A DNA stretch of 52,750 nt from JAITMY01 sp031549685 (GTDB taxonomy: Bacteria > Bacteroidota > Bacteroidia > Bacteroidales > UBA932), in contig JAVBPG010000040.1 in NCBI GenBank assembly GCA_031549685.1, positions 1-52,750 of the forward strand, given 5' to 3'. The translations under genes and the position numbers were made by a program. The notes beneath the pieces were generated by a model. That model ran no database searches. It was not told the DNA's origin and worked only from the letters and a program-made list of their open reading frames with translations. Below are positions 43,676 to 51,219 of this stretch, one piece after another. Positions within the stretch are counted from its first letter, which is position 1; every line of letters starts with the position of its first letter.

Positions 43676-46282
43676 ATGAAAAAGTATCCCGCTTTATTAT
43701 CGCTGCTGCTGCTGTGCTGCTTTTCACAGGCTACCCTTGCGCAGCAGTACTTCGATTTTGAAAGCGGCGCTATTCCTCCGGAGATCACGCTCTCGCCCGG
43801 CTCAAAGTGGCGCACCACGCATCACAGTCTTGCCGGTGCATACTCCATGTGCGATTCGGTGGTTCCGCAGAACACGGCCGTCTCCGAAAGCTTCTCCTTT
43901 CCCGTTCTCCCGTCCCCGCACATCAGCGTTGATACGTTTAGCGCACTCGTAAAATTTTCCTACGGATCCAGCGTTACCTCCACCAACCGCTTTGGAATTT
44001 TTGTAGGAGCCAACTTAGGCGCCGGCGACACACTCGCCTTTACCAACGAGCGGCTCAAATCATTTGTGCTGGGCTACGTGGGCACCGGCAGCGATGACAC
44101 GTTGCGGCTTTTTTACCTGCAAAATAAAAAGTTGACAAGCATTATTTCTACCAAGCTGCGCTGCAACAACGCCACGCTGGCCATTTGTCTGGCAAAGTCG
44201 CCGCAGGGTGTTTTTTCCCTGTCGGTAGGCGCCAACGGAAGCTTTGCCGGCATGCAAACCTACACCGCAGCAGCGGCCAACGGATTTGACGGAAACCATG
44301 TGGGGGCCCACCTGGTAACCAGCACCACCGGCTACAAAAAAAGCCTGCACATGGACAACCTATATGCTGCCTTTGCGGTGCGCCCGCTGCAGGTGCTATC
44401 GGTGCAGCGCAGCGGCGCGCGCTGCCTGCAGGTGCAGCTGAACAAAAACGTAAACGCGCTGCAGGCGGCCAATACGGCCCTGTACAGCTTAAGCTCCACC
44501 GGGCAAGGCTGGCAGATAGATTCCGTAAAGGCGTCGAACGGAAACACATTGCAACTATTTACAAACAAGCAACTTATATCGGATGATTATGTACTGTCGA
44601 TAGGCAACCTGCCGGCGGCCGATGGCACGCTCGGCAGCCTTACGCACAATTTTTCGCTCAGCGTTCTGCGCTACGGCGACCTTGTGTTTAGCGAGCTGAT
44701 GGCGCACCCCAACAGCGAAGGCGAGCTGCCCGAGGAGTATATTGAGCTGTACAATCGTACGGAAAACGATATTACGCTCGACGGGTTTACCATTGCCAGC
44801 GCTACCAAAACGGGGCGCATTACCTCGGGTGTGATAAGGGCCAAAAGTTACGCCATTATTGGCAATGCACCAGGCGTAACGCCGCTCGCCGTGTCGGGGC
44901 GGCCAACGCTTATTGATGCCGGAACCCGGCTCACGCTCAGGGATGCCTGCGAAATCCCCATTGCCCAGCTCAGCTACAGCGATGCGTGGTACGCTGATGA
45001 TGCAAAAAAATCGGGAGGCTGGTCGCTCGAAAAAGTGGACCTAAACAACCTTGAGGAAAGCGCGCTGAACTGGCGCGCAGCGGTTGATGAGCGGGGAGGA
45101 ACTCCCGGCAGGGCAAACTCCGTAGCCGCCGCAAACCCCGACCTGACGCCACCCGCCTGCACGGGGTATAAGGTGGCCGATAGCCGGCTGCAGCTCGATT
45201 TTAGCGAGGCGCTGAGCGAGGAATCTCTTGCGCCGAGCAGCTTTGTGCTCGATGGCTGCGGAGCGCCGCAGGATTTATTTTTTAGCCTCGAAAATCCCAG
45301 TAGCGTTACGCTTGTATTTCCGTGCCAGCTCGAAAAAAACACCAGCTACTTTTTGCACGCCGAAAATGCTGCTTGCGATTTGTCAAATAACTGCCTGCAC
45401 GATTTTGAGCTGCGCTTTGGCTTTGGCGACAAGCCCGCTGCGGGCAGCGTGGTGATTAACGAGGTGCTGTTCAACCCCAACACCGGTGGAGTTGATTTTG
45501 TGGAGCTATACAGCTGCTCCGACAAAATTGCCGAGCTGCAGGGCTGCCGCATTGCCAACCGCAAGGCCGCAACCGGCGCCATAGACAAGTCGTACCTGCT
45601 GCCGGCGTACACGCTGCTGCCCGGCGAGTACGTGGTTATTACCACCAAGCCCGATGTGGTACGGGCGCAGTACCGCTGCGAAAATCCCGAGGCGTTTATC
45701 GCCCTGCCAACCCTGCCGGCCTACCCCAACGAGTCGGGCTGCGTTACGCTGCTCAACGCCGATAGCACGCTGCTCGAGGATTTTTACTATAGTGAGAAAA
45801 TGCACAGCGGCGCGCTGGTAAATAAAAAAGGTGTTTCGCTGGAGCGCATTAATCCCAACCGTCCCGCAAGCGAAAATGCCAGCTGGCTTTCGGCTGCTCA
45901 GGTGGTGGGATTCGGCACGCCAACGTACCGCAACTCGCAGTACTCAACGCACGAGCCCAGCCACGATGACGCCGTGAGCATTTACCCCGAAGTTTTTTCG
46001 CCCGACGGCGATGGCTTTGACGACGTGCTTTTTATCGGCTACAAAATGCCGAAGGAGGGCTACATTGCCAACATCAGCATTTTTACCTCGGGCGGGAAGG
46101 CGGCCAAAACGCTTTGCCGCAACGCCACGCTGGCCGTTGAGGGACAGCTGTCGTGGGATGGCACGTGCGACAACGGCCGGCGCGCCGATGTTGGCGTTTA
46201 CGTTGTTTACGTCGAAGTCTTTTCGCTTGACGGCAAGATCAACAAATACAAAAAAACGTGCGTTGTGGGCGCACGTTTTTAG
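43676..46282 (+). CDS. Lamin-tail-domain surface protein with FlgD/type B-like C-terminus
   Basis: An 868-residue secreted protein. The signal peptide ends ATLAQ. A jelly-roll-like region (about 22-230) is followed by an Ig-like segment and a lamin-tail (LTD) domain starting near residue 335 (LVFSELMAHPNSEGE, EEYIELYNRT). An SbsA-type Ig domain (about 500-590) and a second LTD near 590 (SVVINEVLFNPN, VDFVELYS) come next. From about 767, VSIYPEVFSPDGDGFDD and LSWDGTCDNGRRADVGVYVV resemble the FlgD/gliding-motility C-terminal domain, so T9SS export is likely. LTD proteins in Bacteroidota are surface or envelope proteins of unknown role. Its ATG abuts the stop of the radical SAM gene. Confidence 0.87.
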   Translation: MKKYPALLSLLLLCCFSQATLAQQYFDFESGAIPPEITLSPGSKWRTTHHSLAGAYSMCDSVVPQNTAVSESFSFPVLPSPHISVDTFSALVKFSYGSSVTSTNRFGIFVGANLGAGDTLAFTNERLKSFVLGYVGTGSDDTLRLFYLQNKKLTSIISTKLRCNNATLAICLAKSPQGVFSLSVGANGSFAGMQTYTAAAANGFDGNHVGAHLVTSTTGYKKSLHMDNLYAAFAVRPLQVLSVQRSGARCLQVQLNKNVNALQAANTALYSLSSTGQGWQIDSVKASNGNTLQLFTNKQLISDDYVLSIGNLPAADGTLGSLTHNFSLSVLRYGDLVFSELMAHPNSEGELPEEYIELYNRTENDITLDGFTIASATKTGRITSGVIRAKSYAIIGNAPGVTPLAVSGRPTLIDAGTRLTLRDACEIPIAQLSYSDAWYADDAKKSGGWSLEKVDLNNLEESALNWRAAVDERGGTPGRANSVAAANPDLTPPACTGYKVADSRLQLDFSEALSEESLAPSSFVLDGCGAPQDLFFSLENPSSVTLVFPCQLEKNTSYFLHAENAACDLSNNCLHDFELRFGFGDKPAAGSVVINEVLFNPNTGGVDFVELYSCSDKIAELQGCRIANRKAATGAIDKSYLLPAYTLLPGEYVVITTKPDVVRAQYRCENPEAFIALPTLPAYPNESGCVTLLNADSTLLEDFYYSEKMHSGALVNKKGVSLERINPNRPASENASWLSAAQVVGFGTPTYRNSQYSTHEPSHDDAVSIYPEVFSPDGDGFDDVLFIGYKMPKEGYIANISIFTSGGKAAKTLCRNATLAVEGQLSWDGTCDNGRRADVGVYVVYVEVFSLDGKINKYKKTCVVGARF
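46252..46280. terminator. Bidirectional terminator within the 3' end of the lamin-tail gene
   Basis: A perfect 11-bp stem, aaaaacgtgcg and cgcacgttttt, with a 7-base loop has A-tracts on one side and T-tracts on the other. It sits inside the last codons of the plus-strand lamin-tail gene and 15 bases after the metG stop on the minus strand. It is well placed to terminate both convergent genes. Confidence 0.8.
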
Positions 46283-46294
46283 GGTCTTTCTCTG

Positions 46295-48340
46295 CTATGC
46301 AATCTTGCTTCCGTTCTTCACCTCCACCCCTGGCTGCATAAGGCGCAGCGCGCCGTCGTAGTCCTCGGCGTAGAGTATCATGCCGTGCGACTCAACGCCC
46401 ATAATGGGGCGGGGCGCCAGGTTGATGAGCATGCACACCTGCTTGCCTACCAAATCTTTCGGCTCGAAGTATTCGGCCACGCCGCTCAGCACCGTGCGCC
46501 TGTCAATGCCCGTATCCACCAGCATTTTGATGAGCTTTTTGCTCTTGGCAACTTTTTCCGCCTCTAGAATTTTCACCACGCGAATGTCCATCTTCTGGAA
46601 ATCGTCGAAGGCGCAAAGCTCCTTCTGCGGCTCGGCCTTATGGTTTTGGGCAGCGTTTACCTCCTTGGTTTTTTCCAGCTTTTGCAGCTGCGCGCTAATG
46701 GCGTCGTCCTCTATTTTTTCGAAAAGCAGAACGGGCTCGCCCAGCGCATGGGCAACGGGCAGCAGCGTTGCGCAGCCCAACGAATCCCACTGCAGCATGA
46801 CGCTGTCGGCGTTCAGAATCTTGCGCAGTTTTTCAGCCGTAAACGGCAAAAAAGGCTCCATGACAATAGCCAGGTTTGCCGAAATTTGCAGGGCGATATT
46901 CAGTATGGTTTTTACGCGCTCCTCGTCGGTTTTTATTACCTTCCAGGGCTCGGTGTCGGCAAGGTACTTGTTGCCCAGGCGGGCCAGGTTCATGGCCTCG
47001 CGCAGCGCCTCGCGGAAGCGGTAGCTTTCCAGATTTTCCTCAACCCTTGCCTTTACCTCCTTCATTTCGGATAGCGTGGCGTGGTCAAAGTCGGTAAGCA
47101 CGGCGGCCTGCGGCACCTTTCCTTCAAAATATTTTTGCGTAAGCACCATGGCGCGGTTCACAAAGTTGCCGAAAATGGCCACCAGCTCGCTGTTGTTTCT
47201 GTCCTGAAAATCCTTCCAGGTAAAGTTGTTGTCCTTGGTTTCGGGCGCGTTGGCGCAAAGCACGTAGCGCAGCACATCCTGCTTGCCGGGAAACTCCTCG
47301 AGGTACTCGTGCAGCCACACCGCCCAGTTGCGCGAGGTGGAAATTTTATCGTTCTCAAGGTTCAGAAATTCGTTGGCAGGCACGTTGTCGGGCAGTATAA
47401 ATTCGCCGTGTGCCTTGAGCATGCTGGGGAATACGATGCAGTGGAATACAATATTATCCTTTCCGATAAAGTGTACCATCTTGCTGTCATCGCTCTTCCA
47501 GTACTTTTCCCAATCGTCGGGCAGCAGCTCAATGGTGTTCGAAATGTAGCCGATGGGCGCGTCGAACCACACGTAGAGCACCTTTCCTTCGGCGCCCTCC
47601 ACGGGCACCTTCACTCCCCAGTCGAGGTCGCGGCTCACGGCGCGCGGCTGCAGCCCGCCGTCCAGCCACGACTTGCACTGCCCGTACACGTTGCTCTTCC
47701 ACTCCTTGTGCTCCTCCAGAATCCACTGCTTGAGCCAGGGCTCGTACTGCTCCAGCGGCAGGTACCAGTGCGATGTTTCGCGCATTACAGGCTTGCTTCC
47801 GCTAATGGTAGAGCGGGGGTTGATGAGCTCGGTGGGGCTGAGGGTGCTGCCGCATTTTTCGCACTGATCGCCGTAGGCGCTCTCGTTGCCGCACTTGGGG
47901 CAGGTGCCCGTAATGTAGCGGTCGGCAAGGAACTGCTTAGCCTCCTCATCGTAGTACTGCTCGCTGCTTTTCTCAATAAATTTCCCCTCGTCGTACAGCT
48001 TTTTGAAAAAATCCGAGGCCGTTTTGTGGTGAATTGCCGACGATGTGCGCGAGTAAATATCGAATGAAATGCCAAAATCCGCAAACGATTTTTTGATAAT
48101 GGCATGGTACTTGTCCACGATTTCCTGCGGCGTGCAATTCTGCTTGCGCGCCGCAATGGTAATGGGTACGCCGTGCTCATCGGAGCCGCCCACGTGAATC
48201 ACATCGCGGCCGCGCAGGCGCTGATAGCGCGTGTAGATATCGGCGGGAACGTACACGCCGGCTAGGTGCCCGATGTGAACAGGGCCGTTGGCGTAAGGCA
48301 AAGCCGAGGTAACAAGGTAGCGTTTCGGAGTCTTGATCAT
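46295..48340 (-). CDS. metG: Methionyl-tRNA synthetase
   Basis: A 681-residue class I synthetase that charges tRNA-Met. The HIGH motif is HIGH at 22-25 (PYANGPVHIGHLAG). A zinc-binding knuckle CPKCGNESAYGDQCEKCG lies near 146-163, and KISTS (the KMSKS loop) lies near residue 335. The C-terminal 110 residues form an EMAP/Trbp111-like tRNA-binding domain (FDDFQKMDIRVVKILEAEKV), as in the long dimeric MetG forms. It ends convergently with the lamin-tail gene, which it nearly touches. Confidence 0.98.
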   Translation of the reverse strand: MIKTPKRYLVTSALPYANGPVHIGHLAGVYVPADIYTRYQRLRGRDVIHVGGSDEHGVPITIAARKQNCTPQEIVDKYHAIIKKSFADFGISFDIYSRTSSAIHHKTASDFFKKLYDEGKFIEKSSEQYYDEEAKQFLADRYITGTCPKCGNESAYGDQCEKCGSTLSPTELINPRSTISGSKPVMRETSHWYLPLEQYEPWLKQWILEEHKEWKSNVYGQCKSWLDGGLQPRAVSRDLDWGVKVPVEGAEGKVLYVWFDAPIGYISNTIELLPDDWEKYWKSDDSKMVHFIGKDNIVFHCIVFPSMLKAHGEFILPDNVPANEFLNLENDKISTSRNWAVWLHEYLEEFPGKQDVLRYVLCANAPETKDNNFTWKDFQDRNNSELVAIFGNFVNRAMVLTQKYFEGKVPQAAVLTDFDHATLSEMKEVKARVEENLESYRFREALREAMNLARLGNKYLADTEPWKVIKTDEERVKTILNIALQISANLAIVMEPFLPFTAEKLRKILNADSVMLQWDSLGCATLLPVAHALGEPVLLFEKIEDDAISAQLQKLEKTKEVNAAQNHKAEPQKELCAFDDFQKMDIRVVKILEAEKVAKSKKLIKMLVDTGIDRRTVLSGVAEYFEPKDLVGKQVCMLINLAPRPIMGVESHGMILYAEDYDGALRLMQPGVEVKNGSKIA

Positions 48341-48572
48341 TTATACAAAATTTTGTTTATCAATGTATTAAAGACTAAACTTGTGGCGAAAAAATGCCAT
48401 AAACTTAGCCTGCAAAGATAGTGAAATCTTTGAAGCGCGGCGCAGCTTAAAAAGTAGTGAATAGCAAAGCGAGGTGCAGCTCCGGAAAGCCAAGCTGCTA
48501 TTAGGTGCTATGACCCCCAACGAGGATATGCGTTTTCTTTGCGGCTCTGCGAGAGGAAAAGAATAGCTACCA
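48341..48572. other. Intergenic region upstream of metG
   Basis: This region holds the metG promoter box (48413-48420) and no credible frame. A short stretch at 48530-48555, gcgttttctttgcggctctg and following bases, resembles scattered intergenic motifs seen in other genomes, but no copy occurs elsewhere in this window. Confidence 0.5.
48413..48420 (-). promoter_or_regulatory. Putative TAnnTTTG promoter box of metG
   Basis: On the minus strand TATCTTTG matches the Bacteroidota -7 consensus about 73 bases before the metG ATG. A good -33 TTTG is not seen at the expected distance, so this is a moderate call. Confidence 0.5.
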
Positions 48573-49562
48573 TCAATTCGAGCCCAGCATCCGCTCCACC
48601 TGCTCCACGGTGCCGTCCTTAATCAGCACGGTCTTGCTGTTATCCAGCAGGTACAGCGAGGGGATAGCCCGCAGGTCGTATAGGCCCTTACGCTTGATAG
48701 CCTGGCCGGCATCGTAGGCGTTAAGCCATGCCGCGGGAATGCGGGATTGGTGCGCTTGCCACTCCTTCAAATCCTCGTCGGGGTAAACGGCAAGGATTTT
48801 AAGCAGGCCACCCCTTACGGCTACGGACACCACCGGCGAGGCCTCCAGCTCGGCTTGCAGCTCCTGGCAAGCCTGGCAACCGGGGTTATTGAAGTAAATC
48901 AGCAGGTAGTCGGACGGGATGTCGTACATCCGCTGCTGCCTGCCATCGGCAAGCGTGTAGGAAAAGTTGGCGGCCTTCGTTCCCTTTCTGTTTTTCGCAG
49001 CGGACTTCAGCTGGTGGGCAAAACGGATTTTCTGCAGCTCACCCAAGGCCGGCGAGACATTGATAAAACGGAGCACGTAGAGGTAGTACTCCTCATTGCG
49101 GAAGGGCGAGTTAGGATCGTACAGGTACTTCTCCAGCAGCTCCGCAAAAAACAGGAAGATGCTTTTATTTTTCTCGGCCCGCGAAAGCAGCTCAAACAGC
49201 GAGGCCTGCGCCATTTGGTCGCTTACATACGGCAGGATGGCGATGTAATCGGACAAAATCTGCTCGTTTTTTTCCACCGACGCAATGCTGCTTGTATCGG
49301 CAAAATCGTAGCCATCCCAGTAGTGCAGCGCGAGGTAATCCGCCCGCTGCTCAGGGCTCATCAGCCCGGCGGGAATGGCAGGCAGGCGGAACTGTGGCGA
49401 TCTCGGCGGCGAACCGGACAGGTCCTGATCCTGCCCCTGTGCGGATAAGGCCGCACCGTTTGAGCATGCTTGCACGCCCCCGACTACAAGGATAAGCCTA
49501 AGTAAAACGGGGGCAACCGCCCATTTGAAAATTTTCTTGCTGTCTACTTGTCTTAGCTTCAT
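48573..49562 (-). CDS. Putative lipoprotein with DUF5106/thioredoxin-like domain
   Basis: A 329-residue exported protein. A hydrophobic N-terminal segment ends at C33 (LVVGGVQAC), an imperfect lipobox. After a Pro-rich linker come a helical region of about 130 residues similar to DUF5106 and a thioredoxin-like domain. That domain has NNPGCQACQEL (C229 and C232, a CxxC pair) and a later AIPSLYLLD, the place of the conserved cis-proline. A role in disulfide exchange or reduction in the envelope is inferred from the fold; the substrate is unknown. It belongs to a minus-strand group with the clostripain-like lipoprotein and the fimbrillin-like protein, but gaps of 82 and 17 bases separate the genes. 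Confidence 0.72.
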   Translation of the reverse strand: MKLRQVDSKKIFKWAVAPVLLRLILVVGGVQACSNGAALSAQGQDQDLSGSPPRSPQFRLPAIPAGLMSPEQRADYLALHYWDGYDFADTSSIASVEKNEQILSDYIAILPYVSDQMAQASLFELLSRAEKNKSIFLFFAELLEKYLYDPNSPFRNEEYYLYVLRFINVSPALGELQKIRFAHQLKSAAKNRKGTKAANFSYTLADGRQQRMYDIPSDYLLIYFNNPGCQACQELQAELEASPVVSVAVRGGLLKILAVYPDEDLKEWQAHQSRIPAAWLNAYDAGQAIKRKGLYDLRAIPSLYLLDNSKTVLIKDGTVEQVERMLGSN

Positions 49563-49644
49563 TTCTTAACTTCTTTTTGCAACAACGCACCTGCTGCCCA
49601 CGGCCACAGCCTACTTTCTTCCCCTAACCCCTCCTTGCTTTTTG

Positions 49645-49974
49645 CTACTCCCCAATTTCCATGCGCGATGACAGCTTGTCCTTGTCCCGTGCGGATTTTT
49701 TCCCCTGCGGCTTGTAGCCGAAAACGACGGTTAGCGTTTCGGGGTATTTATTTTTGAATTCGGCAGCGCTATCGCCCGCAAAGTAGCTTTCGACAATCTC
49801 GGGGAAGCGCCGGAGAATTTCTTCGCGCATGGCGGCCCCGGCGTACATGAGCAGGGTGTAGGGATGCCACAGTTCGTAATCGTGCGGGGCGCGGCGTATG
49901 GAGATGTAAATGGCCACTCCCGCTACAACAAAAATAAGGCCCAGAGCTACATAAATAAAAACAGGCTCATTCAT
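49645..49974 (-). CDS. Small single-span membrane protein
   Basis: A 109-residue protein with one N-terminal membrane helix (IYVALGLIFVVAGVAIYISI) followed by a basic residue and a soluble tail ending in a charged, Lys/Asp-rich stretch. No known family is recognised. It starts 17 bases after the clostripain-like gene and so is probably in the same operon. Confidence 0.65.
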   Translation of the reverse strand: MNEPVFIYVALGLIFVVAGVAIYISIRRAPHDYELWHPYTLLMYAGAAMREEILRRFPEIVESYFAGDSAAEFKNKYPETLTVVFGYKPQGKKSARDKDKLSSRMEIGE

Positions 49975-49991
49975 AACATCTTGTTTTTAAG

Positions 49992-51212
49992 TTATTTATA
50001 AAAATTATCTTGCGCAACCGGCTGCATAATCGGATCCTCAACCCAATCGGAAACGGTTATCTTAAGGGTCGCTATTACGTCCTCATACCACCTCAGCTTT
50101 TTGTAGGCGCCGTTCAGCTTAGGGTATTGCTCCTGCGGGAGGTAGCTGGTCAGCCCGCTGTGCGAGGAGATGTCGAAACCGCCGTAGGCAGGCATGAACT
50201 GTGCGGATGCCGCCTTGCAAATAACCGCCTTACTTATGGCCGCTTGCAGGGCAATGGCCTGTCCGGCAACCATCGACTGTGAAAAAGCATCGTAGAAATC
50301 GAAGAACAGCCGCTTGCCGTACCGGTCGAACGGCTGGACGCTGTTACCCACCGGCAGCGGCCAGGCACAGTCCTGCAGCGCGGTAGCAAGCCCCTCCAGC
50401 TCCCTTGTATTTATAAGGCTCAGCGTAAGCGAGCTGTAATCGTCCTGCCGTGTTCTGTAGTCTTCCGCCACCAGCTCAACGAACTTTTTAAGCTTGGGCT
50501 CCTGCTCAAAAAGACAGGGCAGCGCTTTGGGGTAAACCGGCGAAAATCCCGGCGAAACGATTTCGGCCGAGGAGGCTACGATATAATCGGTTTTTTCCTT
50601 CAGCTCCCAGGCCACCTCAATGCCCGCCATGTGGCAGGTTTCGAAAATGATGAAGTCGAACATCCCGTCGGGCAGGGCTCCGGCAAATGCGGGAAGCTCC
50701 ATTTCCCTCCCCTTGTCCATGCCGATGGAGCGAAGCCCGGGTTTGGAGTACGTCTGCTCCGGCATCCACCCCGAGGCGTGCGAGAAAAACACCAGGCCGT
50801 ACGACTCCGAAGGATACAGGCTTGCCACCTCCTGCAGTATCTTGCCCAAAACGGCGGCATCGGCGGTATTGCACTCTTCGTAATCGCGGATGATACTTTG
50901 GGTATTTTGCCCCTTGTTGCCTCCGACTATTTCCAGCAGCTGCGGGTTGGCCTCCCTTGTATCCCGGAAAACCAAAAGACGGCAACCCGCCGGTACCGGT
51001 GTTGCCAGCAGCCGGTCAACTTTTCCGTCCACTTCGCCCGCCAGGTTATTATCGCCCGCCATGTAAAAAAGTATGGTTCGAGCGTGGGAAATACCCTCTT
51101 CATCGCTCCGGCAGGCAGCAAAGAGCAGGCATAGGCAACAGCTGTATAGCGCCACCCTCAGGGTATGGCGGCATGTAGCGGGAACGTGTTGCTTTTTTTT
51201 ACCTTTTTTCAT
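49992..51212 (-). CDS. Clostripain-family (C11) cysteine peptidase lipoprotein
   Basis: A 406-residue lipoprotein peptidase. LFAAC with C34 is a good lipobox. The C11 core has TILFYMAGDNNLAG (47-60), catalytic H145 in VFFSHASGW and catalytic C193 in FETCHMAGIEV. Clostripain relatives cleave after arginine and are usually self-activated; specificity here is not proven. AAAGGAG lies almost against the ATG. The upstream fimbrillin-like gene ends 7 bases before it, so the two are surely co-transcribed, and processing of that protein is a plausible role. Confidence 0.9.
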   Translation of the reverse strand: MKKGKKKQHVPATCRHTLRVALYSCCLCLLFAACRSDEEGISHARTILFYMAGDNNLAGEVDGKVDRLLATPVPAGCRLLVFRDTREANPQLLEIVGGNKGQNTQSIIRDYEECNTADAAVLGKILQEVASLYPSESYGLVFFSHASGWMPEQTYSKPGLRSIGMDKGREMELPAFAGALPDGMFDFIIFETCHMAGIEVAWELKEKTDYIVASSAEIVSPGFSPVYPKALPCLFEQEPKLKKFVELVAEDYRTRQDDYSSLTLSLINTRELEGLATALQDCAWPLPVGNSVQPFDRYGKRLFFDFYDAFSQSMVAGQAIALQAAISKAVICKAASAQFMPAYGGFDISSHSGLTSYLPQEQYPKLNGAYKKLRWYEDVIATLKITVSDWVEDPIMQPVAQDNFYK

Positions 51213-51219
51213 GCTCCTT

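Noticed and set aside
47081..48067. 328-codon open frame on the plus strand opposite metG
   Set aside because: It lies wholly antisense to a clear methionyl-tRNA synthetase and its translation is a low-complexity His/Val/Leu-rich sequence typical of the reverse of GC-rich coding DNA.
48530..48555. Possible dispersed repeat with ctttgcggctctgcg
   Set aside because: Only one copy is seen in the window and there is no inverted structure, so it cannot be supported as a repeat.
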